Of a stretch of 64,000 nucleotides of DNA, positions 18,961 to 27,560 are shown piece after piece (positions within the stretch are counted from its first letter, which is position 1; the number at the start of each line of letters is the position of its first letter). The notes under the pieces were generated by a model, which saw only the letters and a list, made by a program, of their open reading frames with translations, had not been told where the DNA came from and ran no database searches. The position numbers and the translations under genes are program-made. Origin of the DNA: Microcosmobacter sp040493455 (GTDB lineage: Bacteria; Bacteroidota; Bacteroidia; Flavobacteriales; Flavobacteriaceae); contig NZ_JANFDA010000002.1 of assembly GCF_040493455.1 (NCBI RefSeq), forward strand, positions 124,001 through 188,000. The letters run 5' to 3'.

Positions 18961-19515
18961 ATGGAATATTCATACTTACCAAGCGTTATAAAACAATTCG
19001 AATATTACAAATCCCTAGGCGATAAAACTATCGCGCAACTCACCGATGAGCAATTGCATTGGCAGCAAAATGAGGATTCTAATAGCATAGCTATTATTGT
19101 AAAGCATATTGCTGGAAATATGCTGAGTCGCTGGACAAACTTCTTAACTGAAGATGGTGAAAAAGAATGGCGCAACAGAGATGACGAGTTTATAGACTCC
19201 TTCAACTATAGAGAGGATTTAATTAACTATTGGAATAAAGGCTGGAATTGTCTCTTTGATGCTATAAAACCTTTAAACGAAAACGATTTGGGTCGCATCA
19301 TTTACATACGAAACCATGGTCACACCGTAACCGAAGCTGTAAATAGACAGATGATGCATTATGCTTATCACATTGGGCAAATTGTTTTCGTTGGTAAACT
19401 CATAAAAGGCAGGTCTTGGCAAACACTATCTATTGCCAAAGGACAATCTACCACTTACAATTCTGATAAGTTTTCAAAAGATAAAAGAAGAACACATTTT
19501 ACAGACGACCTTTAA
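18961..19515 (+). CDS. DUF1572 (DinB-like) protein
   Basis: The 184-residue protein has the four-helix DinB/YfiT-like layout with conserved stretches LHWQQNEDSNSIAIIVKH, GNMLSRWTNFLTEDGEK and MMHYAYHIGQIVF. The spaced histidines (in VKHIAG and in HYAYHIGQ) are typical of this metal-binding fold. Members are thought to be thiol-dependent transferases or detoxification enzymes, but no function is established for DUF1572. A DUF4268 gene follows after 22 bp on the same strand and may be co-transcribed. A second DinB-like protein is encoded at 33345. Confidence 0.88.
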   Translation: MEYSYLPSVIKQFEYYKSLGDKTIAQLTDEQLHWQQNEDSNSIAIIVKHIAGNMLSRWTNFLTEDGEKEWRNRDDEFIDSFNYREDLINYWNKGWNCLFDAIKPLNENDLGRIIYIRNHGHTVTEAVNRQMMHYAYHIGQIVFVGKLIKGRSWQTLSIAKGQSTTYNSDKFSKDKRRTHFTDDL

Positions 19516-19537
19516 TTTTCTTTTCTATTTTTGAAGC

Positions 19538-19966
19538 GTGTTTAGTAAAGAGGAAAGCCGATTATTACGAGAAGAATTTTGGACAAGTTTTGGAAAGTCA
19601 TTTCCAAGAAAGTGGATTCTATATAATACCAAAATAAAAGGCTTATCCTTCAAATTCTATTTTGACACTAAGAAAGCTTTAGTAGCTCTAGATCTTGAGG
19701 ATGATTTGGAAAACCGAATCAACTCTTGGGAGAAATTAGTAGCGTTAAAATCTATCCTCACTACAGATTTTTTACCTGAAGCTTTTTACGAAGAAGAATA
19801 TTTTCTAGATAACGGAAAGGAAATTTCACGTATTTATGTGCCTTTGGAAGCCAAAGTATCTATCCATAATAAGAATTCTTGGAGAGATGTTATGGAGTTC
19901 TTTAATGAAACTATGAGCTTGTTTGAAGCCTTTTTTGAAGAGTATAAAGATGTGATTAAAGGTTGA
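19538..19966 (+). CDS. DUF4268 protein
   Basis: The 142-residue protein starts with GTG and contains EEFWTSFGKSFPRKWI and WEKLVALKSIL, features I associate with DUF4268, a domain also found at the C-terminus of some restriction-like proteins. It is soluble and acidic. It is a stand-alone domain here, with no nuclease partner nearby. Its 3' end overlaps the 3' end of the convergent GNAT gene by 11 bp, so the two transcripts must overlap. Confidence 0.82.
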   Translation: MFSKEESRLLREEFWTSFGKSFPRKWILYNTKIKGLSFKFYFDTKKALVALDLEDDLENRINSWEKLVALKSILTTDFLPEAFYEEEYFLDNGKEISRIYVPLEAKVSIHNKNSWRDVMEFFNETMSLFEAFFEEYKDVIKG

Positions 19967-20447
19967 GTGATTTCCTCATTCTATAATCATCCATAATATA
20001 ACCGCTTCCTATATCAAAAATCACATCTTCTACGGTTTCAAAACCCATTTTATGGTAAGCACCTATTGTTTTAGAATTGTACTTGTTCACGGTTAACTCG
20101 ATAGCGTCGCACTCTAATTCTAAAGCTCTATTATTGATGAACTCTAAAGCAAATTTTCCGTATCCTTTACCTCTTTCGCTAGCGAGCACATAGAACTTAC
20201 TTAGAAAAAGTGCTTCGTCTCGTTTCTGAATACTTAGATAGCCAACTGAGGTATCATCATTAATAAGATAGTACTCATATCCTTCTTCAATCTGGTTTTC
20301 TATAGCATTTTTGGACTGGAACTTTTCTAGCATATAAGCGACCTGAGCTTCACCGATTATGGGTGTGTAATGAAGTTCCCATATTACTTTTCCTAAACGT
20401 TCAACTTCAAAAATTTGAGAACTGGTTGTAACACGCTCTATTTGCAT
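19956..20447 (-). CDS. GNAT family N-acetyltransferase
   Basis: The 163-residue protein has the GNAT fold. The acetyl-CoA loop is seen in SERGKGYGKFALEFI (R/Q-x-x-G-x-G/A pattern), and NKYNSKTIGAYHKMGFE gives the late alpha4 region. The substrate is unknown. It is transcribed towards the DUF4268 gene, with an 11-bp overlap of coding ends, and lies downstream of the TrhA gene with a 9-bp gap, so it is probably the last gene of the DUF4294, TrhA, GNAT run. Confidence 0.9.
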   Translation of the reverse strand: MQIERVTTSSQIFEVERLGKVIWELHYTPIIGEAQVAYMLEKFQSKNAIENQIEEGYEYYLINDDTSVGYLSIQKRDEALFLSKFYVLASERGKGYGKFALEFINNRALELECDAIELTVNKYNSKTIGAYHKMGFETVEDVIFDIGSGYIMDDYRMRKSLNL

Positions 20448-20456
20448 AACACCGTA

Positions 20457-21083
20457 TTAAATTACGTAGTTAAAGATCATAAAAAAATGGAAAATAGCAC
20501 CTGCCAAAACAAATAAATGCCAAATCACATGGTTGTATGGGATCTTCTCAATGGCATAAAAGACTATCCCTACTGTGTAAGCCAAACCGCCTACAATTAA
20601 AAACACCAAGCCAGTAGGATCTAAACGCTCTACTAATGTAGAAAAATCAAACACAATAAGCCATCCCATGACCAAATAGAGCAACGTAGAGAACAATTCG
20701 AATTTACCTGTAAAGAATATTTTTAGTATTATTCCAAATGCAGCAATAAGCCATACAGTCCAAAAGAGCATCCAACCCTTACTATCAGGCAACATTATCA
20801 ATAACACTGGTGTATACGTTCCTGCAATGAGAAGATATATACTAATGTGATCTATAATTCTGAAATAGTGCTTGCGCCTTGGTCCAGTCACAGCATGATA
20901 AAATGTTGATGCCAAAAACAAAACAATGATAGAAATACCGTAAACGATAACACTAAAAAGACTGTAAGGTGTATCACTATTACTAAACACAATAAGCAAT
21001 ACCAAACCAGCAATTCCTAGTGCAGCACCAATACCATGACTCCATGCATTGAGCTGTTCTTCTAGCTTAGTCTGTGCTCGCAT
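20457..21083 (-). CDS. trhA: PAQR/hemolysin III family membrane protein TrhA
   Basis: The 208-residue protein has seven hydrophobic segments and the family motifs NAWSHGIGAALG near the start, STFYHAVTG around residues 59-67 and HVIWHLFVLAGAIFHF at the end. The conserved His, Ser and Asp residues form the metal site of the CREST superfamily. Bacterial members are implicated in membrane energetics and lipid homeostasis rather than true hemolysis. The start overlaps the DUF4294 gene end by 17 bp. Confidence 0.92.
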   Translation of the reverse strand: MRAQTKLEEQLNAWSHGIGAALGIAGLVLLIVFSNSDTPYSLFSVIVYGISIIVLFLASTFYHAVTGPRRKHYFRIIDHISIYLLIAGTYTPVLLIMLPDSKGWMLFWTVWLIAAFGIILKIFFTGKFELFSTLLYLVMGWLIVFDFSTLVERLDPTGLVFLIVGGLAYTVGIVFYAIEKIPYNHVIWHLFVLAGAIFHFFMIFNYVI

Positions 21084-21762
21084 TTTTGGTAGTTTTGTCG
21101 TTTAGCCATTTATCAGTAAGATCGTAGAAGTCTATTTCAAAAGCTGGTTTTTGGCGATCTAGTCGTCCATTCTGGAATGCGCGCTCCAAGATATCCTCGA
21201 TTAAGAAATCTTCTTTGACATCTATGGGCTTAAACTCTTCCTTCAGAGATATATCAAAGAGTTTTGCTGTATTCTGAAACCAGAATGCGCGCCATCCACT
21301 CCTAAGCTCTTTAATAAGCTTGAATGCTGTTTTACCTGTTTGTCTATGAATCAGCTTAATTAATATCTGACCTTCAGTACGTGTAAGCTTTTTGAGTTCC
21401 GCAGAAAATTCATTTTCGATATACTTCTGAATCATCTTCGCATAACGTTTCTTTTTTCGCTTAGAATCCAGCTTTTCTAATCGTTCGTTCAAAGCGAGTA
21501 AACGCTCAGCAGCTAATTTAGCATATGGGTAAACCTTAATGGTTTTGCGTTTCAAAATAAGATATCTAATACGATCGTCTTTAGTATCGAATTTTAGTTT
21601 ATGTAAAACGATAACTTCATCGAGATCAATAACAGTTTTTGGTATAGAATCGCCTTCAATAATATAGTATTCTACCTCAGTAGAATCCTGAGGAATCGGC
21701 TCTATTTGAGCCATTCCTAACCAAGGTAGTAACAGAATAAGACTTATAATTTGTTTCATCAT
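21067..21762 (-). CDS. DUF4294 secreted protein
   Basis: The 231-residue protein has a signal peptide (MMKQIISLILLLPWLGMAQ) and the DUF4294 core, with KRKTIKVYPYAKLAAERL and GQILIKLIHRQTGKTAF as the most conserved-looking parts. DUF4294 is a Bacteroidota family without known function; export to the periplasm is inferred from the signal. It heads a run with TrhA and the GNAT gene and is divergent from the M42 peptidase gene. Confidence 0.9.
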   Translation of the reverse strand: MMKQIISLILLLPWLGMAQIEPIPQDSTEVEYYIIEGDSIPKTVIDLDEVIVLHKLKFDTKDDRIRYLILKRKTIKVYPYAKLAAERLLALNERLEKLDSKRKKKRYAKMIQKYIENEFSAELKKLTRTEGQILIKLIHRQTGKTAFKLIKELRSGWRAFWFQNTAKLFDISLKEEFKPIDVKEDFLIEDILERAFQNGRLDRQKPAFEIDFYDLTDKWLNDKTTKNASTD

Positions 21763-21906
21763 TATTATATAGACGCTAAAACCATTCCAAATGCTACATC
21801 AAACCTATTTAAAAAAATAGAAATTGATGGAGTAAAATTAAGAATTTAGCTATTCTTAAACCTTAAAATCCTATTAATATTGTTATTTTAGACCAAAATT
21901 ATAAGT

Positions 21907-22995
21907 ATGGCAAAAAAGAGCATTCTCAATAAAAAATCAATAGATTTTCTTACTAAATATTTAAATAATGCTGCTCCAACCGGTTATGAGTGGGAAGGGC
22001 AAAAATTGTGGATGGATTACCTGAAACCTTATGTGGATGAATTCATCACAGATACTTACGGTACAGCTGTTGGTGTCATTAACCCAGAAGCTAAGTATAA
22101 GGTCGTGATTGAAGGACATGCCGATGAAATCTCGTGGTATGTAAATTACATATCGGATAAAGGCTTGATATATGTTGTTAGAAATGGAGGAAGCGATCAT
22201 CAAATTGCACCGAGTAAAGTTGTAAATATTCATACCAAAAAAGGCATTGTTAAAGGTGTATTTGGCTGGCCAGCAATTCATACAAGAAGTAGAGTTAAAG
22301 AAGAGCCTCCAAAGCCAGACAATATCTGTATCGATATAGGCGCAAAAGATAAAGCTGAAGTCGAAAAAATGGGTGTCCATGTTGGATGCGTAATTACGTA
22401 TCCTGATGAGTTTCATATTCTAAACAAAAACAAATTTGTTTGTAGAGCTTTAGATAATAGGATGGGTGGCTTTATGATAGCTGAAGTTGCGCGTCTACTA
22501 CACGAGAATAAAAAGAAGTTACCTTTTGGACTTTACATTACCAATTCTGTACAAGAAGAGATTGGTCTAAGAGGTGCAGAAATGATTACTGAAACCATCC
22601 AGCCAAACGTAGCCATAGTTACTGACGTTACTCACGATACTACAACACCGATGATCGACATGAAAAAACAAGGTCATGCGGAGATTGGCAAAGGTCCTGT
22701 TGTAGCTTATGCTCCTGCTGTACAACAAAGATTAAGAGATCTTATTACGGATACAGCGGAAGAGAAGAAAATTCCTTTCCAGCGCGCTGCATTATCCAGA
22801 GCAACAGGAACAGATACAGATGCCTTTGCATACAGTAATGGTGGTGTAGCTTCTGCGTTAATTTCATTACCGCTTCGCTATATGCACACTACAGTAGAAA
22901 TGGTTCATAGAGACGATGTAGAAAATGTAATCAGATTGATTTACGAATCTCTCTTAAAGATTAAGGACGGCGAAACATTTAGTTATTTTGATTGA
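21907..22995 (+). CDS. M42 family zinc aminopeptidase
   Basis: The 362-residue protein belongs to the M42 glutamyl/leucyl aminopeptidase group, cytosolic TET-like particles that trim peptides. Metal-site motifs are IEGHADEISW, CRALDNRMGG, SVQEEIGLRGA, IVTDVTHDT and LRYMHTTVEMVHRDDV in the right order. Length and domain order are normal. The stop lies 2 bp before the ATG of the class V aminotransferase gene, so the two are an operon. Confidence 0.94.
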   Translation: MAKKSILNKKSIDFLTKYLNNAAPTGYEWEGQKLWMDYLKPYVDEFITDTYGTAVGVINPEAKYKVVIEGHADEISWYVNYISDKGLIYVVRNGGSDHQIAPSKVVNIHTKKGIVKGVFGWPAIHTRSRVKEEPPKPDNICIDIGAKDKAEVEKMGVHVGCVITYPDEFHILNKNKFVCRALDNRMGGFMIAEVARLLHENKKKLPFGLYITNSVQEEIGLRGAEMITETIQPNVAIVTDVTHDTTTPMIDMKKQGHAEIGKGPVVAYAPAVQQRLRDLITDTAEEKKIPFQRAALSRATGTDTDAFAYSNGGVASALISLPLRYMHTTVEMVHRDDVENVIRLIYESLLKIKDGETFSYFD

Positions 22996-22997
22996 TA

Positions 22998-24161
22998 ATG
23001 ACTGTTCAGCATCAAAAACATCTTTTCGATCTTCCAGATGATGTTATATATCTAAATATTGCTAGCCAATCCCCTTCTTTCAAAACGGTGACAGAAGCTG
23101 GATTGGAAGGGATTCGACAGAAGAGTCTTCCCTACACGATAACTATCTCGGATTACTTTGACCCTGTAATTGAGCTTCGGAAATTATTCGCACAACTTAT
23201 TGATGTTGATGAGTACAATAGAATAGCCAATATTCCTTCCGTGTCTTATGGCATGGCCAGTATAGCTAATAATATCACGCTTAAAGAAGGTGATGAAATT
23301 ATCCTTATTGAAGAGCAATTCCCAAGTAATTATTACATCTGGGAACGATTGGCAAAAACATATAACGCCACGTTAAAAACTATAGCTCAACCTAAAGACA
23401 CTGCAAATAATGTAGCGAAATGGAATGAAGATATTCTAAACGCAATTTCAGATAAAACGGCCTTGGTCACCATGGGAAATATCCATTGGTCCAATGGCTC
23501 GTTATTCAATCTAAAAGCCATAAGAGAAAAAACCAGAACACATAATTCACTTTTGGTTATTGATGGTAGTCAATCTATTGGTGCATATCCGTTTTCCGTA
23601 AAAGATATTGAACCAGATGCCTTGGTGAGTGCAGGTTATAAGTGGTTATTTGGACCTTACGGTTGTGCATATGCTTACTTTGGACCATATTTTGACAATG
23701 GCACACCTATCGAAGAAAATTGGTGCAATCGCTTGAATAGTGAAGACTTTACTGGATTGACATCCTATGAATCTCAATACAAACCTCTAGCAAGCAGATA
23801 TGCAGCTGGCGAAGGTGGTAGCTTTATCTATGTAAGAATGCAAATAGCTGCACTAAAAAGTGTACTAGCTTGGCAGCCAGAAACGATACAAGACTATTGT
23901 AAAAGCATTACAAAGAAGATTGTATCTAAGTTGAAAGCTCTAGGATGTCATATTGAAGATGATGCGAATCGCACACATCACTTATTTGGTGTAAAACTTC
24001 CTGAAACAATCGATATAGATGCTTTAAAAGAAATGCTGAAAGCACAAAATATCTATATTTCATTCAGAGGGCAGTACATACGACTATCCTGTCATTTATT
24101 TAATACCGAGGAAGATTTTGATAAGCTTTACGATTGTATAGCTTCAACTATAAAAAGCTAG
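22998..24161 (+). CDS. Class V PLP-dependent aminotransferase-fold protein
   Basis: The 387-residue enzyme has the class V fold. Asp189 in LLVIDGSQSIGAYPF binds the PLP ring nitrogen and Lys215 in SAGYKWLFGPYG is the Schiff-base lysine. ASRYAAGEGGSF follows, as in cysteine-desulfurase-like and isopenicillin epimerase-like members. The substrate is unknown. I chose the ATG at 22998 rather than the TTG at 22992, which would overlap the M42 stop. A NUDIX gene follows after 4 bp. Confidence 0.9.
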   Translation: MTVQHQKHLFDLPDDVIYLNIASQSPSFKTVTEAGLEGIRQKSLPYTITISDYFDPVIELRKLFAQLIDVDEYNRIANIPSVSYGMASIANNITLKEGDEIILIEEQFPSNYYIWERLAKTYNATLKTIAQPKDTANNVAKWNEDILNAISDKTALVTMGNIHWSNGSLFNLKAIREKTRTHNSLLVIDGSQSIGAYPFSVKDIEPDALVSAGYKWLFGPYGCAYAYFGPYFDNGTPIEENWCNRLNSEDFTGLTSYESQYKPLASRYAAGEGGSFIYVRMQIAALKSVLAWQPETIQDYCKSITKKIVSKLKALGCHIEDDANRTHHLFGVKLPETIDIDALKEMLKAQNIYISFRGQYIRLSCHLFNTEEDFDKLYDCIASTIKS

Positions 24162-24165
24162 TCTC

Positions 24166-24720
24166 ATGGTAGAACTCATTGATATCGTTACCAAAGACCA
24201 AAAACCTACTGCACAAGTAGCTTCTAAGTCTGAAGTGCATGCTCAAGGGTTATATCACAATACAGCGCATATTTGGTTTTATACCAAAACTAATGAAGTG
24301 CTTTTAGCACAACGTTCAGCCTCAAAATTGATATGTCCGTTGCTTTGGGATGTTTCTGTAGCGGGTCATGTAGATGCTGGAGAAACCATAGAAGAAGCTG
24401 CAATACGAGAAACACAAGAAGAAATAGGCTTAATAATTCAAGAAACTGATTTAAAAAAGATTGGTGTGTTTGAGTGTTTTCAGGACTATGATAGTGGCTT
24501 TAAAGATTATGAGTTTCACAACACATATCTTTCAGAATTAAAAGTCGAGATACAAGATTTGAAATTTAACACAGAAGAAGTAGAAGCTATAAAGCTTGTT
24601 TCTTTCCCTTCTTTTGAAGAACTCTTAGAAGGAAGTGAAACCAATGGTCATTTTGTAGCGACTAATAGAGCCTACTACGAGTTCGTTTTAGAACAAATTA
24701 AATTACAATTAAGCGCGTGA
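24166..24720 (+). CDS. NUDIX hydrolase
   Basis: The 184-residue protein carries a complete NUDIX box from Gly67 to Leu89 (GHVDAGE, then REtqEEiGL), which binds Mg and cleaves nucleoside-diphosphate-linked compounds. The surrounding sequence (HIWFYTKTNEVLLAQRSASK, CPLLWDVSVAGHVD) resembles the isopentenyl-diphosphate-isomerase-like NUDIX group often annotated YfcD. The substrate is unknown. Its stop overlaps the GTG start of the prsW-like gene (GTGA), so translation is coupled. Confidence 0.93.
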   Translation: MVELIDIVTKDQKPTAQVASKSEVHAQGLYHNTAHIWFYTKTNEVLLAQRSASKLICPLLWDVSVAGHVDAGETIEEAAIRETQEEIGLIIQETDLKKIGVFECFQDYDSGFKDYEFHNTYLSELKVEIQDLKFNTEEVEAIKLVSFPSFEELLEGSETNGHFVATNRAYYEFVLEQIKLQLSA

Positions 24721-25406
24721 GTCTATCTACTATAAATTTATTGCTTCTGGCTATTGCTCCAGTTTTTGTCATCATCGTATATGTTTATACGAGGGATAAA
24801 TATGAAAAAGAGCCTGGCTCGTTTCTGTTCAAAAACTTTTTATTAGGTGCTATAGTCAGCATTGTAGTGACTACTATTATTTACGTAGTAATAGACCAGT
24901 TTTTGCCTCTTAATGATAAACAGAGTATTATTCAGCAATTCATAAAAGCCTTCTTTGTTGTCGGCCTTACTGAAGAATTTAGCAAATATATCATGGTGCG
25001 CTATTATGCGCAACCCAATAAAGAGTTCAATGAACCTTATGACGGTATCATATACGCCGTTATGGTGTCCATGGGGTTTGCAGCTACTGAGAACATTATC
25101 TATGTGCTTCAAGGTGGTGTGCATACTGCTTTAATCAGGGCATTTACTGCGGTTCCTGCACATGCAACTTTTGCGATACTAATGGGATACTTTATGGGAA
25201 AAGCCAAATTCTCTAAGAATAGAATAAGACTAAACCTTACAGGGCTTTTACTCGCAGCTTTATTTCATGGTGCCTACGACTTTTTCTTATTCATTGAGTT
25301 CATTCCTGGAATCTGGATAGGTGCATTTGTTTCACTAGGAATCGGTCTGGTTCTAGCAAGAAAAGCCATCAAAAGACATCAAAATAGTTCACACTTTAAA
25401 GAATAA
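24717..25406 (+). CDS. PrsW family intramembrane metalloprotease
   Basis: The 229-residue polytopic protein has the PrsW motifs: the Glu pair Glu86/Glu87 in VGLTEEFSKY, GFAATENIIYV, PAHATFAILMG and FHGAYDFFLF. PrsW-type proteases cut anti-sigma factors or other membrane proteins; the target here is unknown. It starts with GTG, overlapping the NUDIX stop by 4 bp, and closes the run M42, aminotransferase, NUDIX, PrsW. The carboxylase operon follows after 38 bp. Confidence 0.92.
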   Translation: MSLSTINLLLLAIAPVFVIIVYVYTRDKYEKEPGSFLFKNFLLGAIVSIVVTTIIYVVIDQFLPLNDKQSIIQQFIKAFFVVGLTEEFSKYIMVRYYAQPNKEFNEPYDGIIYAVMVSMGFAATENIIYVLQGGVHTALIRAFTAVPAHATFAILMGYFMGKAKFSKNRIRLNLTGLLLAALFHGAYDFFLFIEFIPGIWIGAFVSLGIGLVLARKAIKRHQNSSHFKE

Positions 25407-25444
25407 AAAATACCTATCTTTAAAACCATTTAAAATTAAATTGA

Positions 25445-25930
25445 ATGGATCATAAATTCAACGTAAAAGTTAACCAATCTCACACGTTTCAACTTTCAGA
25501 AGAAGACATAAATCATCTAGATATTTCAAAGCATCAAAGTGATTCTGCACATGTATTAAAGGATAATAAATCCTTTGAAACTAAAGTTGTTGAAACCAAT
25601 CTTAATTCAAAAACTTACACAGTCGTTGTCAATGGTAGCGATTACAAGGTCACTATCGAAGATGAGTTGGATCAGCTCATTGCTAAAATGGGTTTTGCGG
25701 TTGGAAGTTCCAAAAAAGTAAACTCCGTAAAAGCACCAATGCCTGGATTGATTTTGGATATTGTAGTGAAAGAAGCGCAAGAAGTCAATGAGGGTGACAA
25801 TTTAGTAATCCTCGAAGCCATGAAAATGGAAAACGTAATCACCTCACCTAGAGATGGCGTCATTAAAAGCATTTCAGTATCCAAGACAGAAACTGTAGAA
25901 AAGAATCAACTATTAATTGAATTTGAATAA
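25445..25930 (+). CDS. Biotin carboxyl carrier subunit of acyl-CoA carboxylase
   Basis: The 161-residue protein ends in a biotinyl domain (about 92-161) with Lys127 in EAMKMENV as the biotin attachment site and a Pro-rich KAPMPGL lead-in. The N-terminal half is a beta domain like the BCCP-linker seen in propionyl-CoA or pyruvate carboxylase carriers. It is followed by the biotin carboxylase and carboxyltransferase genes, so the three make one biotin-dependent carboxylase. A REP-like repeat lies between it and the next gene. Confidence 0.95.
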   Translation: MDHKFNVKVNQSHTFQLSEEDINHLDISKHQSDSAHVLKDNKSFETKVVETNLNSKTYTVVVNGSDYKVTIEDELDQLIAKMGFAVGSSKKVNSVKAPMPGLILDIVVKEAQEVNEGDNLVILEAMKMENVITSPRDGVIKSISVSKTETVEKNQLLIEFE

Positions 25931-25936
25931 TTGTGA

Positions 25937-25958
25937 GCACTGAGCGGAGTCGAAGTGC
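25937..25958. repeat. REP-like palindromic repeat, copy 1
   Basis: GCACT and AGTGC arms flank the core TGAGCGGAGTCGA. The same core, TGAGCGnAGTCGA, recurs in the other two intergenic positions of this operon. It lies between the carrier and carboxylase genes. Confidence 0.7.
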
Positions 25959-26013
25959 AATAAAAGAATAAAACCTAAACTTCCACCAAGTGGAAATGAA
26001 TTGAAATAGTTCA

Positions 26014-27453
26014 ATGAAAAAAATACTTATAGCCAATAGAGGCGAAATTGCGATACGTGTTATGCGAACCGCGAAAAAGATGGGTATAAAAACGGTCGCT
26101 GTATATTCTGAAGTCGATCGTAACATGCCGCATGTTACTTATGCAGATGAAGCGGTTTGCATCGGAAAAGCACCATCATCAGAATCCTATTTACGAGGTG
26201 AAAAAATTATAGAAGTTTCCAAAGCGTTAAATGTCGATGCCATTCATCCAGGCTATGGCTTTTTGAGTGAGAATGCTGACTTTGCAGAGCTATGTGAAGC
26301 CAATGATATTATTTTCATTGGACCAAAATCCAAAGCCATTACCGTAATGGGTAGTAAGCTTGCTGCTAAAGAAACTGTAAAAGCCTACAATATCCCTATG
26401 GTTCCTGGAATCGATGAAGCCATTACTGATGTTGACAAAGCTAAAGCAATTGCAAAGGATATTGGTTTTCCTATTCTCATAAAAGCTTCTGCAGGAGGTG
26501 GTGGAAAAGGAATGCGCGTAGTGTCTGCTGAAGATGAACTAGAATCACAGATGAATAGAGCCATTAGTGAAGCCACATCTGCTTTTGGAGATGGTTCTGT
26601 ATTTATAGAAAAGTATGTTGCCTCTCCTCGCCATATCGAAATACAAGTTATGGCGGATACACATGGAAATATTGTTCACCTTTTTGAGCGTGAATGTAGT
26701 ATTCAACGTCGTCATCAAAAAGTTGTGGAAGAAGCACCATCAACAGTGTTGACACCAGAACTGAGAGCCGAAATGGGACAAGCAGCAATCGATGTTGCAA
26801 AATCTTGTGACTATGTTGGTGCAGGAACTGTAGAATTCTTACTAGACGAAAACAAGAATTTCTATTTCTTGGAAATGAATACCAGACTACAGGTAGAACA
26901 TCCTGTGACCGAATTAATTTCTAACGTAGATTTAGTGGAGCTACAAATCAGAGTAGCGCGTGGTGAAGTATTACCTATCACTCAGGATGATTTAAAAATC
27001 AAAGGTCATGCCTTAGAACTTAGGGTGTATGCTGAAGATCCTCTGAATGATTTCCTACCTAGTGTCGGTACTCTAGAAACTTATAAGCTACCTGTAGGAG
27101 AAGGTATAAGAGTAGATAACGGTATCGGTGAAGGTATGGATGTCCCTATTTATTATGATCCTATGCTGTCCAAACTGATTACGTATGGCAAAACTCGTAT
27201 GGAAGCAATACAACTCATGAAGAAAGCCATAGACAACTATAAAGTTGAAGGTATAGAAACTACATTACCATTCGGGAAATTTGTCTGTGACCATGATGCC
27301 TTCATTTCAGGTGATTTTGACACACATTTTGTTAAGACACATTATTCACCTGAAGCTATAGAAGCAGAATACAAAGAAGAAGCTGAAGTTGCAGCTATGG
27401 TGGCTTTGCAACAGTATTTAAAAGATCGTGAAACTTTAAGATTACCAAATTAA
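26014..27453 (+). CDS. Biotin carboxylase subunit of acyl-CoA carboxylase
   Basis: The 479-residue ATP-grasp enzyme carboxylates the biotin of the carrier subunit using bicarbonate and ATP. The N-terminus KKILIANRGEIAIRVMR, the ATP-binding glycine loop GGGGKGMRVV at 161-170, FIEKYVASPRHIEIQ and FLEMNTRLQVEHPVTE are all standard. The C-terminal part extends about 30 residues past the usual AccC end with an acidic helix (EAEYKEEAEVAAMVALQQYL), as in propionyl-CoA carboxylase alpha subunits. It is the second gene of the operon. Confidence 0.95.
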   Translation: MKKILIANRGEIAIRVMRTAKKMGIKTVAVYSEVDRNMPHVTYADEAVCIGKAPSSESYLRGEKIIEVSKALNVDAIHPGYGFLSENADFAELCEANDIIFIGPKSKAITVMGSKLAAKETVKAYNIPMVPGIDEAITDVDKAKAIAKDIGFPILIKASAGGGGKGMRVVSAEDELESQMNRAISEATSAFGDGSVFIEKYVASPRHIEIQVMADTHGNIVHLFERECSIQRRHQKVVEEAPSTVLTPELRAEMGQAAIDVAKSCDYVGAGTVEFLLDENKNFYFLEMNTRLQVEHPVTELISNVDLVELQIRVARGEVLPITQDDLKIKGHALELRVYAEDPLNDFLPSVGTLETYKLPVGEGIRVDNGIGEGMDVPIYYDPMLSKLITYGKTRMEAIQLMKKAIDNYKVEGIETTLPFGKFVCDHDAFISGDFDTHFVKTHYSPEAIEAEYKEEAEVAAMVALQQYLKDRETLRLPN

Positions 27454-27456
27454 CTT

Positions 27457-27492
27457 TTGTCAGTTAGGTTTCGACTACGCTCAACCTGACAA
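27457..27492. repeat. REP-like palindromic repeat, copy 2
   Basis: TTGTCAG...AGGTT and AACCTGACAA arms (one bulge) surround TCGACTACGCTCA, the reverse complement of the shared core TGAGCGnAGTCGA. It starts 3 bp after the carboxylase stop. Confidence 0.7.
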
Positions 27493-27512
27493 AGCTAATA
27501 CATGAAATGTCT

Positions 27513-27532
27513 GATCGAGCACAGTCGAGATC
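27513..27532. repeat. REP-like repeat, degenerate copy 3
   Basis: GATCGAG and CGAGATC flank CACAGT; TCGAGCACAGTCGA resembles the shared core. The repeat lies inside the 5' extension of the carboxyltransferase reading frame, which argues that this extension is not translated. Confidence 0.55.
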
Positions 27533-27560
27533 TTATAAAAACAATGAAACTAATAATAGA

